Source: Staphylococcus sp. 17KM0847
GTDB lineage: Bacteria; Bacillota; Bacilli; Staphylococcales; Staphylococcaceae
Length of the DNA: 64,000 bases
Assembly (NCBI RefSeq): GCF_013463155.1
Contig: NZ_CP040781.1
Span: forward strand, 1,178,001 to 1,242,000
Direction of reading: 5' to 3'
The position numbers and the translations under genes are program-made. The notes below the pieces were generated by a model. The model was not told where the DNA came from. It was given only the letters and a program-made list of their open reading frames with translations, and searched no databases. Below are positions 19,370 through 28,974 of the stretch, piece by piece (the first letter of the stretch is position 1; each line of letters opens with the position of its first letter).

Positions 19370-20430
19370 TTTAACGCATCCTTAATATATTGAATAATAT
19401 GTTCCTTATCATTAGGTAGTGCTTGAATTGGATTTTCAAGCAGACCAATCGCAGTATCTGGGTCTTTTAAACCGTTTCCTGTTAATACAGCTACCACTTT
19501 TTGTCCTTGTTTAAGTTTGCCCTGTCTATGCAATTTAATCAAACCTGCAATTGAAGCATTACTTGCCGGTTCACTAAAAATCCCTTCTTTAGAAGTCATC
19601 AGTTGATATGCTTCCAAAATTTCTTCATCTGTTACTGAATCGATCAGTCCATGTGATGATTCAATTGCATCAACAGCTTTATCCCAACTTGCTGGATTAC
19701 CGATACGAATCGCTGTTGCAATTGTTTCAGGATTTTTAACCACCTTATTTTGAACAATTGGTGACGCCCCCTCAGCCTGAAAACCAAACATTTTCGGCAG
19801 ACCTGCCCCTTGTTTATCATGATATTCTTTGAAGCCTTTCCAATACGCTGTAATATTCCCCGCATTACCTACTGGAATTGCTAACACATCTGGTGCATGT
19901 CCATCAAGTTGCTCTACAACTTCAAAAGATGCTGTTTTTTGTCCTTCAATACGGTAAGGGTTCACAGAGTTCACTAATTCAATCTCACCATCTTGTGCAA
20001 TTTCTTTTACGATTTCTAATGCTTCATCAAAATTACCTTCAATAGATACGATTTGTGCACCATACATCACTGCTTGTGATAGTTTTCCCAATGCAATCTT
20101 ACCTTCTGGAATAACAACGATTGCTTTTAGTCCTGCTCTAGCTGCATATGCTGCTGCAGATGCCGATGTATTTCCAGTTGATGCACAAATGACCATCTTA
20201 CGGCCTAATTCTTTTGCCTTCGTTACAGCCATAACCATACCACGATCTTTAAAAGAACCCGTAGGATTTGCACCTTCATATTTGACGTACAACTCAATAC
20301 CTAGCATTTTAGAAATCGTATCACAATAGATTAAAGGTGTCTGTCCTTCATTTAATGATACATCTGGTGTTTGATCATCTACTGGTAAAAACGATTGATA
20401 CTCTTTTACAAGACCTTTCCATAACTTCAT
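19366..20430 (-). CDS. thrC: Threonine synthase
   Basis: PLP enzyme converting O-phosphohomoserine to threonine. The 354-residue short form is typical of Firmicutes. PLP-binding Lys61 lies in [13 protein letters not shown], and the phosphate-binding loop is VGNAGN near 177. It starts seven bases after the hom stop and overlaps thrB by four bases, so the three genes form one operon. Confidence 0.97.
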   Translation of the reverse strand: MKLWKGLVKEYQSFLPVDDQTPDVSLNEGQTPLIYCDTISKMLGIELYVKYEGANPTGSFKDRGMVMAVTKAKELGRKMVICASTGNTSASAAAYAARAGLKAIVVIPEGKIALGKLSQAVMYGAQIVSIEGNFDEALEIVKEIAQDGEIELVNSVNPYRIEGQKTASFEVVEQLDGHAPDVLAIPVGNAGNITAYWKGFKEYHDKQGAGLPKMFGFQAEGASPIVQNKVVKNPETIATAIRIGNPASWDKAVDAIESSHGLIDSVTDEEILEAYQLMTSKEGIFSEPASNASIAGLIKLHRQGKLKQGQKVVAVLTGNGLKDPDTAIGLLENPIQALPNDKEHIIQYIKDALK

Positions 20431-20436
20431 ATTTCA

Positions 20437-21720
20437 TCAAACTCCTTCAACCGGATATATTTTTTCAACTCGATAACCTTCTAATGCATCAATTGAAGCT
20501 GTTGGCTTATCATCTAAACCAATAACAATAACTGCATATTGCTGGTTATTTATTTTTACAAATTGTAATGTTTTGTGAAATGGTAAACAACCTTTAATGT
20601 CAGATTCAAATTGTTTTTCTGATACAACTGGAGCTGTTACAACAAAGTAATAACTTTCTTTTTCTTTAATGAGTTCTGGCTCATTTGTATCCATCATTTC
20701 TTTTGTTGCTTCTGTTGTCAATTCAAAATGTGGTGGCAACGTGTGTAAATTAGACTCAAATTGTAAAGACACATTCAATAAATCACTCACCACAGCTGAA
20801 CCTGTTGCCAAACTTCCTGCACCTTTACCATAGAACATCGTTTCACCGACAGCATCACCAATAACATAAATCGCATTATACTCATTTTCAACAGCTGCTA
20901 GTTGATGTGACTGTGCAATCAATGTTGGTTTAACAGATGCTTGCACTTCTCCATTAGTATATGTTCCTTTACCAATCAACTTGATTTTATATCCTAATTG
21001 TCGTGCTGCATGGATATCATCTGTTGTCACTCTACTAATACCTTCTGTTACAACGTCATCAAGTTTAATCACCTGATTAAATGACAAATAAGATGTAATC
21101 ACAACTTTGCGTGCTGCATCTATACCTTCAACATCATCAGTAGGATCCGCCTCAGCAAATCCCAAATCTTGAGCTTCTTGGAGTGCTGATTCATATGATG
21201 CACCTTCTTCAGACATTTTTGTCAAAATAAAATTAGATGTTCCATTAAAAATACCCATAAATTTACTGATATTATTGGCATTTAAACCATTATTAATTGC
21301 ATTGACAATAGGTATCCCACCAGCAACACTTGCTTCATATTTTAGGGCAACACCATTTTCTTGTGCCAAATCCTCTAAAACGCGTAGATGTACTGCTAAC
21401 AAATCTTTATTAGCTGTAATCACATGTTTTTTTTGAGTCAATGCTGCTTTCAACCAGTCCACAGTTGGCTCAATGCCACCCATTACTTCTACTACTATAT
21501 CTACATCTTCATCATTTAAAATATCATTTACATCTTCAGTTAAATGATATTGTGAAATATTAAGTGGACGTTTTTTGGTTTTATCTCTAACAAGAATATG
21601 TTTAATTTGAATATCTTTTTGGATAGTATCTTTAATCTGTTTATGGTTTTCTTCGATAATTTTAACCACACCAGAACCAACAGTACCGAGTCCTAGTAAT
21701 GCAACATTGAGCTGTTTCAT
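20437..21720 (-). CDS. hom: Homoserine dehydrogenase
   Basis: Reduces aspartate semialdehyde to homoserine, the branch point towards threonine and methionine. The 427-residue protein has Rossmann motif GLGTVGSGVV (10-19), substrate-domain NGTSNFILTKM near 183 and a C-terminal ACT domain (from about 350) for threonine feedback. First gene of hom-thrC-thrB. A near-perfect CodY box lies 19 bases before the ATG and should allow repression when branched-chain amino acids and GTP are plentiful. Divergent from lysC, which supplies its pathway. Confidence 0.97.
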   Translation of the reverse strand: MKQLNVALLGLGTVGSGVVKIIEENHKQIKDTIQKDIQIKHILVRDKTKKRPLNISQYHLTEDVNDILNDEDVDIVVEVMGGIEPTVDWLKAALTQKKHVITANKDLLAVHLRVLEDLAQENGVALKYEASVAGGIPIVNAINNGLNANNISKFMGIFNGTSNFILTKMSEEGASYESALQEAQDLGFAEADPTDDVEGIDAARKVVITSYLSFNQVIKLDDVVTEGISRVTTDDIHAARQLGYKIKLIGKGTYTNGEVQASVKPTLIAQSHQLAAVENEYNAIYVIGDAVGETMFYGKGAGSLATGSAVVSDLLNVSLQFESNLHTLPPHFELTTEATKEMMDTNEPELIKEKESYYFVVTAPVVSEKQFESDIKGCLPFHKTLQFVKINNQQYAVIVIGLDDKPTASIDALEGYRVEKIYPVEGV

Positions 21721-21738
21721 GAAATAATCCCTCCGCTT

Positions 21739-21753
21739 AATTTTCTGAAATTT
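21739..21753. promoter_or_regulatory. CodY box before hom
   Basis: AATTTTCTGAAATTT matches the CodY motif AATTTTCWGAAAATT at 14 of 15 positions. It lies between the hom ATG and the divergent lysC, close to hom. Confidence 0.75.
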
Positions 21754-21912
21754 ACAAATTATATATTGAAATATACTTAAATATGGTTTAGTATAAGTTC
21801 ATTCACAAAGTTTGTAAAGTTCTAAAAATTTAAAAAACACATATCTATCATACCATTGTTACGTTCAAAACTAAATAGATAATCCAATACGAATGAAAGG
21901 TTGTATCCATTT

Positions 21913-23265
21913 ATGAAAGTATCAAAATTTGGCGGTAGTTCTGTTGCTACTGCAGAACAAATCAAAAAAGTTTTAAATATTATTAATAGTGATGACGATA
22001 GACGTATTATCATTGTATCAGCACCCGGTAAACGTCACTCTAAAGACACTAAAACAACAGACCTTTTAATCAGACTCTATGAGAAAGTCACAAATAACTT
22101 GGATTATCAATCAAAAAAACAAGAGGTACTTGATCGATACCAAGATATTATTGATGATCTTGAACTGAAAACAAATCTTTTAGAGGAGATTAATCAAACA
22201 TTAGAACACTACATCACTTCTCTTAAAAACGAACCAGAGCGCTTACTCGATGCATTGAAGTCCTCTGGAGAAAACTTTAATGCTCAACTTATTGCAGCAT
22301 ACAATAATGAACAAGGTATTCCTACACGTTATTTGTCACCTAAAGCAGCTGGTATTATTGTTACAGATGAACCGGAAAATGCTCAAATTCTCCAATCTAG
22401 CTATGATAAGATTAAACAATTAAGACAATATAATGAAAAAATTATTATTCCAGGCTTCTTTGGCTACTCTGAATCTGATTACATCGTCACTTTTCCTCGT
22501 GGTGGCTCAGATATTACAGGGGCTATTGTGGCACGTGGCGTAAAAGCAGATTTGTACGAAAACTTTACTGATGTGTCTGGTATTTACCGCGCTAATCCTA
22601 CTGTTATCTCATCACCTGAGATTATTAGTGAAATTACATACCGTGAAATGCGTGAATTATCTTACGCAGGGTTTGGTGTTTTTCATGACGAGGCTTTACA
22701 ACCGCTTTATCGCTATCGCATTCCGGTAGTCATTAAAAATACAAATCGCCCTGAAGATCCGGGAACTTACATCGTTCATGATCGTGAAATTAATCGTCAA
22801 AGAGTTGTTACAGGAATTAGCTGTGATAAAGGGTTTACAAGTATCAACATCAAAAAATATTTAATGAATAGACAGGTAGGCTTTACTGTTAAAATACTTA
22901 AAATACTTTCTGACAATAATATTTCTTTCGATCATATGCCTTCTGGCATTGACAACATCAGTATTATCATGCGTACCTCTCAAATCACAGGCAAAGAACA
23001 ACAGGTATTAAACGCAATTCGTTCAGAGTGCCAGGTAGATGAGTTGAGTGTTGAACATGACCTTGCAATTTTAATGATTGTCGGAGAAGGTATGAGTGCA
23101 CTTGTAGGAACAGCCAATAAAATAACAGATGCACTTGCCCAAGCCCATATTAATTTAAAAATGATCAATCAAGGTTCATCCGAAATTTCAATGATGTTTG
23201 GTATTTCGAATAAAGATGCTGAAGCTGCTGTCAAAGCATGCTACACAAATTGTTATCTTCAATAA
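21913..23265 (+). CDS. lysC: Aspartokinase
   Basis: Phosphorylates aspartate, the entry step to lysine, threonine and methionine. The 450-residue protein begins MKVSKFGGSSVA, the amino-acid-kinase signature, has FPRGGSDITGA near 198 and two ACT repeats after about residue 310. In S. aureus the gene is called thrA or lysC. The ATG at 21913 is chosen over an in-frame TTG at 21901 on the basis of family alignment. Monofunctional (no dehydrogenase domain), divergent from hom. I see no lysine riboswitch in the 190-base gap, so control is probably transcriptional. Confidence 0.95.
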   Translation: MKVSKFGGSSVATAEQIKKVLNIINSDDDRRIIIVSAPGKRHSKDTKTTDLLIRLYEKVTNNLDYQSKKQEVLDRYQDIIDDLELKTNLLEEINQTLEHYITSLKNEPERLLDALKSSGENFNAQLIAAYNNEQGIPTRYLSPKAAGIIVTDEPENAQILQSSYDKIKQLRQYNEKIIIPGFFGYSESDYIVTFPRGGSDITGAIVARGVKADLYENFTDVSGIYRANPTVISSPEIISEITYREMRELSYAGFGVFHDEALQPLYRYRIPVVIKNTNRPEDPGTYIVHDREINRQRVVTGISCDKGFTSINIKKYLMNRQVGFTVKILKILSDNNISFDHMPSGIDNISIIMRTSQITGKEQQVLNAIRSECQVDELSVEHDLAILMIVGEGMSALVGTANKITDALAQAHINLKMINQGSSEISMMFGISNKDAEAAVKACYTNCYLQ

Positions 23266-23273
23266 TAATGTTC

Positions 23274-23325
23274 AAAACCATCATATCGTATAAGATCTAT
23301 TCTTATAATGATATGATGGTTTTTT
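23274..23325 (+). terminator. Terminator after lysC
   Basis: AAAACCATCATATC pairs with its complement, with an inner TATAAGA/TCTTATA pair, then a T-run. It starts nine bases past the stop codon. Confidence 0.8.
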
Positions 23326-23628
23326 ATTTCCTTAATCACATATTTCAATATTTAACATCTCATATCCCCAAATTCTGATCTCCCTTTTCAAACACTTCAA
23401 AATTTCTCGATTTAATATATTTATATAGCTTTGTTTTTATATTTTTTTACATATCATATTTATTTTTAAAAACTTTTAGGTGTTAGTGAGTAACATTTTA
23501 AAAGTTTGTGTATTTTTTAATCATATATGTCTTTCTTTTAGTAATATTGAAAGTTTTGCTTTTAAAAGTATAAAAAATTTAATATAATATGTTGTATAGT
23601 ACATCATATGCGTATAGGGAGTGAAAAA
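23326..23628. other. AT-rich gap upstream of the SarA-like gene
   Basis: About 300 bases with no gene; it is markedly more AT-rich than its surroundings, with homopolymer T tracts and clustered AAAAGT/ACTTTT words. A TTGAAA at 23547 with TATAAA 16 bases on could be the promoter of the downstream regulator. Long AT-rich leaders are usual for sar-family genes. Nothing else is seen. Confidence 0.5.
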
Positions 23629-23991
23629 ATGACTAAGGATTACTCAATGGATTCTGAACAGATTTTTTATTACGAATCCTATCGAAAAAAAATTATTAGT
23701 GAAGTCAAAAAACAATATGGACTCAAACTAAATGACATTTTATTTTTATACCATTTAAAATCAGCAAATAGCCATCGTATTTCACTTCATAAAGTTAAAC
23801 AAACAATAGATTTTAGTTTGATGGAAGTACATAAATCATTAACTGCACTGACTGAAATGGGTATTATTGGTAAAGAACGTTCAACTGAAGATGAACGTAA
23901 AGTTTATATTACATTTACTGATGAACAATACGATAAAATGATAGATTTACTAAACAATTTTGATCAAATTCAAAAAAACATACTATCATAA
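23629..23991 (+). CDS. SarA-family winged-helix transcription regulator
   Basis: A 120-residue single-domain protein with the SarA/MarR layout: helices QIFYYESYRKKIISEVKKQ and LNDILFLYHLK, a recognition helix around LMEVHKSLTALTEMGIIG, and the wing motif ERSTEDERKVYITFT, where the DERKV core is the family hallmark. The ATG at 23629 is seven bases after AGGGAG; an ATG seven codons upstream lacks a ribosome site. I cannot match it to SarA, SarR, SarZ, MgrA, Rot or SarX specifically. It lies between lysC and the nuclease gene, preceded by an AT-rich gap. Targets are unknown; virulence or stress control is an inference from the family. Confidence 0.75.
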   Translation: MTKDYSMDSEQIFYYESYRKKIISEVKKQYGLKLNDILFLYHLKSANSHRISLHKVKQTIDFSLMEVHKSLTALTEMGIIGKERSTEDERKVYITFTDEQYDKMIDLLNNFDQIQKNILS

Positions 23992-24061
23992 TATATTGTA
24001 ATTAAATTATGTAGGCGATTTCAATGATGCATAATAAGTTATATAGATGATCCCTCAAATT

Positions 24062-24110
24062 AAAAAGTGTTTGTACATCACGAAATATTCGTTCAGTACA
24101 AACACTTTTT
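24062..24110 (-). terminator. Terminator overlapping the nuclease stop codon
   Basis: Perfect 15-base stem (AAAAAGTGTTTGTAC and complement) whose arm reaches into the nuc stop codon, with T-runs both ways. Confidence 0.8.
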
Positions 24111-24618
24111 AGCGTTCCCAGATATTTAATTGTTTCTTTTGCGCCTCTTTTTGTGCTTGTTCAATCAAAATTCGATATTTATCGTTTGGTGGATAAAATT
24201 TTGCTCGTGCCAAGCCTTCTTTCGCTAACATCACATTGAACATATCGTCTCCAAGCCAAACATACGCTAAAGTTCGTCCATATCGATCTGTTTTTTCACG
24301 ATCATATTCTAACGTCACTTGTTGATGAGTCAAATGTTTCTTAGTGTAGTTGGATGCAGCTTTTCCATAGGGTTGTACTGGCGTGTTGGGCTTCACTGTT
24401 TCTGGTGTATCTACTCCAATCAATCGAACACGTTCATCTTCTTGTCCAGGTTTACTCACAATAATTGTATCACCATCAATAACACGTTTCACCGTATAAG
24501 TATCTTCTTTGTCTGGATGATTGGAGTTTGCAAATGGACCCGATTGATTTAAATATTGAACACCTAGTACGATAATAGCTACAATCGCCACTATAACTAC
24601 TGACAATATCTTTTTCAT
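24109..24618 (-). CDS. nuc: Membrane-anchored thermonuclease (Nuc2 type)
   Basis: Calcium-dependent nuclease cutting DNA and RNA at the cell surface. The 169-residue protein has an N-terminal hydrophobic helix (3-22) without an evident signal peptidase site, then a staphylococcal nuclease fold. Catalytic residues align with mature S. aureus Nuc: Asp50 (IDGDT), Arg65, Asp70, Thr71, Glu73 (RLIGVDTPET) and Arg115 (DRYGR). The short length and retained helix fit the anchored Nuc2 rather than secreted Nuc1. Monocistronic. Confidence 0.9.
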   Translation of the reverse strand: MKKILSVVIVAIVAIIVLGVQYLNQSGPFANSNHPDKEDTYTVKRVIDGDTIIVSKPGQEDERVRLIGVDTPETVKPNTPVQPYGKAASNYTKKHLTHQQVTLEYDREKTDRYGRTLAYVWLGDDMFNVMLAKEGLARAKFYPPNDKYRILIEQAQKEAQKKQLNIWER

Positions 24619-24759
24619 AACTTCACCTTCAGTCTCATATTCGGACTAATCATAGTAAATTTTTAATCATTGGTCAAGTTACAATTTGTTACATATAGCT
24701 AGAACAATACACTCATTTATCAACAAATAATGCTATAATGTCATATGGGAGTGACATAC

Positions 24760-24960
24760 ATGAAAACTTTAAAAAATAACTATCTATCGTTAATTATTAT
24801 TATATTTGCCATTATTCTTAGTTTTGTACTACAATATGCTTTCAACCTACCACTTATTGCAGGTGCCTTTATTGGCGTTCTTTTAGGAATACTTTGTGGC
24901 TTTATTTTACAATGGATACGTGGTAAAAACGAAAAAAATAATAAAACAGATGCCTCTTAA
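24760..24960 (+). CDS. Small two-span membrane protein, 66 aa
   Basis: Not recognised. Two hydrophobic helices (about 9-24 and 28-50, the second with GAFIGVLLGILCGF) and a charged Lys/Asn/Asp tail. The ATG at 24760 is eight bases after GGGAG; an ATG five codons upstream overlaps that site and is less likely. It is convergent with another small membrane protein, separated by a very long hairpin. Confidence 0.65.
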   Translation: MKTLKNNYLSLIIIIFAIILSFVLQYAFNLPLIAGAFIGVLLGILCGFILQWIRGKNEKNNKTDAS

Positions 24961-24967
24961 TCTTAAA

Positions 24968-25062
24968 TAAAAAGGACGATGTCGCTAATCAGAAGTGAAT
25001 TAGAAAATCTTAATGATTACAAGATTTTACTTCCTCATCCTGATATGTGACTCGTCCTTTTT
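24968..25062. terminator. Long (95-base) hairpin between two small convergent genes
   Basis: Outer arms AAAAAGGACGA and TCGTCCTTTTT pair perfectly; an interrupted stem continues through ATCAG/CTGAT, and an inner AGAAAATCTT/AAGATTTTAC stem closes on a short loop. It serves as a bidirectional terminator but is roughly twice as long as the others here. Confidence 0.7.
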
Positions 25063-25063
25063 A

Positions 25064-25300
25064 TTATCTTTTTTTGCGGTTCAATACTCTCACAATCATT
25101 GCAGCTGTTGGAAAAAGCATTGCAATAAGCAGAACATAATATGTTGTTACAATAAAGTTCTCCATTGATACTGGCACAACTAAACCTACTAAGTTAATAA
25201 TAATCAAAATAATGATATTTATAAACAAGTTAGCGATTAAATGAGAAAGTTTTGATATACCTTTATAATCAAAGGTACGCAACCAATATTGGGCATACAT
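25064..25300 (-). CDS. Small two-span membrane protein, 78 aa
   Basis: Not recognised. Polar N-terminus (MYAQYWLRTFDYKG), two hydrophobic spans (about 22-45 and 50-70) and a basic end RVLNRKKR. The ATG is eight bases after GAGGAG. It lies next to the point where gene order departs from S. aureus as I recall it. No motif suggests a function. Confidence 0.65.
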   Translation of the reverse strand: MYAQYWLRTFDYKGISKLSHLIANLFINIIILIIINLVGLVVPVSMENFIVTTYYVLLIAMLFPTAAMIVRVLNRKKR

Positions 25301-25461
25301 GATTTGCTCTCCTCTACATTTTTATTTCAATATATCTATTTTGTTGTCTTCATAAAAGATATTATTGTAATAAAAGTTTATGTTGGAGGCTCCTGCAAGT
25401 CAAGTGTTTTTAGAATGAAGTCATAAAAGTAATATCATAGTACATCAATCTCCATAATATC

Positions 25462-25503
25462 AAAACAAGTGTGTCATGATTCGAATCACAACACACTTGT
25501 TTT
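25462..25503 (-). terminator. Terminator after ackA
   Basis: AAAACAAGTGTGT pairs perfectly with ACACACTTGTTTT, T-run on the minus side, 22 bases past the ackA stop. Confidence 0.8.
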
Positions 25504-25524
25504 ATACCATCATCACACTATTTT

Positions 25525-26721
25525 TTATAATTCACCAAATTTTACAACGTCACGAGCAATCATAACTTCTTCGTTTGTTGGAATAACCAATACTTTAACT
25601 GGTGAATGTGGATAGTTCAATTCTGCTTCTTTACCACGTAATCCTTCATTTTTGCGTGGATCCCAATATACACCCATAAATTCTAGACCTTCTAAAACGC
25701 GTGCACGCACAACATCAGAGTTCTCACCAACACCTGCTGTAAAGATGATAACATCTACACCGTGCATACGTGATGCGTAAGTTCCCATATATTTATGAAT
25801 ACGTGAAGCAAATACTTCTAATGCAAGTTTTGCACGTTCATCGCCTTCACTTGCAGCTTGTTCAATATCACGTAAATCAGAAGACTCACCTGTAATACCT
25901 AATAAACCAGATTCCTTATTAAATACATTGATAACTTCTTCAGCAGTTTTACCTGTTTTTTCCATAATGAATGGAATAAGTGCAGGATCTACATTACCTG
26001 AACGTGTTCCCATTGTGACACCTGCTAATGGTGTGAAGCCCATTGATGTATCAACAGATTCTCCACCATCAATTGCAGTAATAGATGCACCGTTTCCAAT
26101 GTGACAAGAAATCATGCGTAATTCTTCAATAGGTTTTCCTAATAGCTCTGCTGCACGTTGTGATACATATTTATGACTTGTACCATGGAAACCATATTTA
26201 CGAACACCATAATCTTTGTAGTAGTTATATGGCAAGCTATATAAATATGCTGATTCTGGCATTGTTTGATGGAATGAAGTATCAAATACTACTACGTGTG
26301 GAATATTAGGAAGTAGTTTTCTAAACGCATTGATTCCCATTAAGTTTGCTGGGTTATGCAATGGTGCTAGATCTGCTAACGCTTCAATATCTTTAACCAC
26401 TTGATCTGTCACTAGTGCTGATTCTGGGAATGTTTCTCCGCCATGAACTACACGGTGACCTGTACCATCGATATCATTAATATCATTGATGACACCATGT
26501 TTTTGTAAACTTTCTAACATAATATTAACTGCTTCTTCATGGTCTTTAATATCTCTAACATCTTTAATTTTTTCACCATTAACTTCAATTGTAAAAATCG
26601 AATCTTTTAATCCAATACGCTCAATTAAACCTTTTGTAATGAGATTTTCTTCTGGCATTTCAATCAATTGAAACTTTAGTGATGAACTACCAGCATTAAT
26701 CGCCAAAATTAACTTTGACAT
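25525..26721 (-). CDS. ackA: Acetate kinase
   Basis: Forms ATP and acetate from acetyl phosphate in overflow metabolism. The 398-residue protein starts [17 protein letters not shown], the ASKHA phosphate loop, and has [11 protein letters not shown] and the adenosine loop FTAGVGENS near the C-terminus. The ATG at 26721 follows GGAGG by eight bases; twelve extra in-frame codons upstream have no support. It lies downstream of the YtxK-like methyltransferase as in Bacillus and S. aureus. No cre site is seen in its short upstream region. Confidence 0.97.
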   Translation of the reverse strand: MSKLILAINAGSSSLKFQLIEMPEENLITKGLIERIGLKDSIFTIEVNGEKIKDVRDIKDHEEAVNIMLESLQKHGVINDINDIDGTGHRVVHGGETFPESALVTDQVVKDIEALADLAPLHNPANLMGINAFRKLLPNIPHVVVFDTSFHQTMPESAYLYSLPYNYYKDYGVRKYGFHGTSHKYVSQRAAELLGKPIEELRMISCHIGNGASITAIDGGESVDTSMGFTPLAGVTMGTRSGNVDPALIPFIMEKTGKTAEEVINVFNKESGLLGITGESSDLRDIEQAASEGDERAKLALEVFASRIHKYMGTYASRMHGVDVIIFTAGVGENSDVVRARVLEGLEFMGVYWDPRKNEGLRGKEAELNYPHSPVKVLVIPTNEEVMIARDVVKFGEL

Positions 26722-26806
26722 AAGAATGTCCTCCAGTATATTTAAATTTATCCACATCTATTTAACCATTAATACAGTTCTAATTCAAGAGTATTACAGG
26801 TTATTT

Positions 26807-27745
26807 TTAATGATTTTTAGAACGCCACTCTTGTAATTCGCCAAGGAAATTTTGAAACATTTGCGGGTTTTTAAAATCTGGGATATTTGCTAATAAAACT
26901 TCAACAGGTTTAGTCATACCCTGCTGTTTACGTTGTAATATTAAAATAGATTTTTGTGCCTTTTCATTTTTAAATAAATTTTTTGGTAAATTTAAAAAAG
27001 CTTGCATCTCGGCTTCTGTTGCAATGAAATTTTCTAACTGTTTCACATGTTCTCCCTCAAACAAATGGGTTGGAACAACAAGAAATGCATAGCCGGAAGG
27101 TTTTAATGCTGCAATAGCTTGCTCGATAAATAAATAATGCGCATAACTATGCCCCTCTTCAAATCCCAAACGCATCATCTGACTTCTTTCATCAATGGGA
27201 TAATAACCAATTGGCAGATCACCAACAACAACATCTGCATCTTCAAATGGTAGTGGCATAATTACATCTTGTGGATATACATCAAACGGTATTTCTAAAA
27301 AGTTGGCAAGATGTACACTTAACCTTGATAAAACAGGATCTACCTCTACTAAATGATGCATTACGGATGTCTCTTTTAATGTGTCATGAATTGTTGCACT
27401 AAGGTGACCTGATCCACTTCCCAAATCTGCAATATGCATTTCCTTAGCGTTTTCTTCAAATTTAGAAATTAAAAAACCAACAACAAGTCCAATTGTATCC
27501 GGCGTAATTTGGTGATTGGCTTGCACTTCTTCTTTTTGTAATTGACTTAAATAAGCAAACTGAAAGGCTTTTCGTCTATCCTGAAATGTTGCTTGCTCCA
27601 GTAATTCACGGTTTGATGTATATAATTGTTCCATAGCAAGCCCTAAGTTTTCAATAAAACTTTGTCCATTTTGTGCGTTTAATATTTTTGTTTGGTCATC
27701 AAGTTGTTGGAATATCTTTTCCATAATGGAAGATGTTTGTGTCAT
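26807..27745 (-). CDS. Class I SAM-dependent methyltransferase, YtxK-like
   Basis: Resembles N6-adenine methyltransferases. The 312-residue protein has an alpha-helical N-domain, a SAM-binding motif IADLGSGSGHLSATI (about residue 110) and a catalytic-type DLPIGYYP in place of the usual NPPY. Conserved next to ackA in Firmicutes, with unknown substrate. The ATG at 27745 has AAGGA eight bases away, and the longer reading frame would run into the tpx terminator. The changed NPPY motif makes DNA-modification activity doubtful. Confidence 0.8.
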   Translation of the reverse strand: MTQTSSIMEKIFQQLDDQTKILNAQNGQSFIENLGLAMEQLYTSNRELLEQATFQDRRKAFQFAYLSQLQKEEVQANHQITPDTIGLVVGFLISKFEENAKEMHIADLGSGSGHLSATIHDTLKETSVMHHLVEVDPVLSRLSVHLANFLEIPFDVYPQDVIMPLPFEDADVVVGDLPIGYYPIDERSQMMRLGFEEGHSYAHYLFIEQAIAALKPSGYAFLVVPTHLFEGEHVKQLENFIATEAEMQAFLNLPKNLFKNEKAQKSILILQRKQQGMTKPVEVLLANIPDFKNPQMFQNFLGELQEWRSKNH

Positions 27746-27801
27746 AGGTTTCGTCCTTTCAAAATTCTCACTTATTTCTAATATTAGCATATTAAAAAAT
27801 A

Positions 27802-27841
27802 GAAGTTGAAACAAGACTCATGATTATCTTGTTTCAACTTC
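27802..27841 (-). terminator. Terminator after tpx
   Basis: Perfect 15-base stem (GAAGTTGAAACAAGA and complement) with a 10-base loop and a T-run on the minus strand. Confidence 0.85.
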
Positions 27842-27850
27842 TTGATTGAT

Positions 27851-28345
27851 TTATGCATTTTGATATGCTTCTAATGCAGCAGTAAAGTCTGGAAAATCTG
27901 TACCTTCTGAAACAATCTCTTTGTAAACAACTTTATTGTTTTTATCTAGTACAAAGACTGCGCGAGCTAATAACATTAAACCATCCATTAACACACCATA
28001 ATTTTTGGCAAATGAACGGCTTTGGTAGTCACTCAGCGTTATCACATTATCAAGACCATTGCTTGCACACCATCTTTTTTGTGCAAATGGCAAGTCTGCT
28101 GATATCGTCAATACATAACCTTCTTCATTGCTTGCTTCTTCATTAAACTTACGCGTTTGTTGATCGCATACGCCCGTATCAATTGAAGGAACTACACTGA
28201 TTAATTTCTTCTTACCTTCATAGTTTGATAAAGAAACAGTTTGCAATGCATTATCGACAACTGTAAAATCTGGTGCTTGATCCCCTACACTAACGTCTTG
28301 TCCTAACAGTTGAACTGGCTCTTGTTTAAATGTAATTTGTGCCAA
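27851..28345 (-). CDS. tpx: Thiol peroxidase (atypical 2-Cys peroxiredoxin)
   Basis: Reduces hydroperoxides with thioredoxin. The 164-residue protein has peroxidatic Cys60 in [16 protein letters not shown] and resolving Cys93 (QKRWCASNG), the Tpx pattern. It follows the RDD gene by 12 bases and probably forms an operon with sppA and RDD, ending in its own terminator. Confidence 0.96.
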   Translation of the reverse strand: MAQITFKQEPVQLLGQDVSVGDQAPDFTVVDNALQTVSLSNYEGKKKLISVVPSIDTGVCDQQTRKFNEEASNEEGYVLTISADLPFAQKRWCASNGLDNVITLSDYQSRSFAKNYGVLMDGLMLLARAVFVLDKNNKVVYKEIVSEGTDFPDFTAALEAYQNA

Positions 28346-28357
28346 TTGAATTCCTCC

Positions 28358-28966
28358 TTATTTATCTCTCGCTTCACTATTATATCGATTTGATGATGTT
28401 TTCGCACGCATTTGGTTTCTGCTCGCTTTAATTTGTTGAATATATTTTTGCTTAACAACAACCGTATCTGCGAAATAGTCATGTACCCCTATATGTTTGG
28501 GCGTGAAAATAATTGCTAAATAAGGGATTCCTATCATGATATTAGAAATGATACGACCTATCCATTCTCTCATCAAAATATCTGGCCATTGCAGTTGATC
28601 TATGTCTTTAGTATAAACTTTAATGCCTAAAATCATTTTGCCGAGGGTTTGCTGAAAGTAGCGTGTCATCATTATAAAATATAAAAAATAAATTACTGCA
28701 CTCAACATATGATTGACACTAAAATAATCAATCCATAGTTGCCATTCATCTATACCTGTCAATGCATAAATCGGTTTTAAAATAATCTGTGTGGCAGCCC
28801 ATAATACGATTAAATCAATAATATAACTAAAAAATCGGCGCCCAAAGCCAGCATAAAAGAAAGCATCTAACTCGTACTGATTAATCATAGTTCCTTGTTG
28901 TTCGTTCGGTGTATGATGTTTGATTCTTGTAGGATTAAAGTTGTTTGAATCATTCCATTCTGTCAT
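28358..28966 (-). CDS. RDD-family membrane protein
   Basis: A 202-residue protein: polar N-terminus, then the RDD domain starting GFGRRFFSYIIDLIVLWAA, with about three membrane spans, a second motif QTLGKMILGIKV, and a basic C-tail (IKASRNQMRAKTSSNRYNS). Function is generally unknown; some members are ion transporters. It starts eight bases after the sppA stop, and the same sppA-RDD-tpx order is found in S. aureus as I recall. Confidence 0.85.
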   Translation of the reverse strand: MTEWNDSNNFNPTRIKHHTPNEQQGTMINQYELDAFFYAGFGRRFFSYIIDLIVLWAATQIILKPIYALTGIDEWQLWIDYFSVNHMLSAVIYFLYFIMMTRYFQQTLGKMILGIKVYTKDIDQLQWPDILMREWIGRIISNIMIGIPYLAIIFTPKHIGVHDYFADTVVVKQKYIQQIKASRNQMRAKTSSNRYNSEARDK

Positions 28967-28974
28967 ATGAACAC

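Noticed and set aside
21721-21912. Lysine riboswitch before lysC
   Set aside because: The gap is too short and AT-rich, and none of the conserved L-box segments could be recognised.
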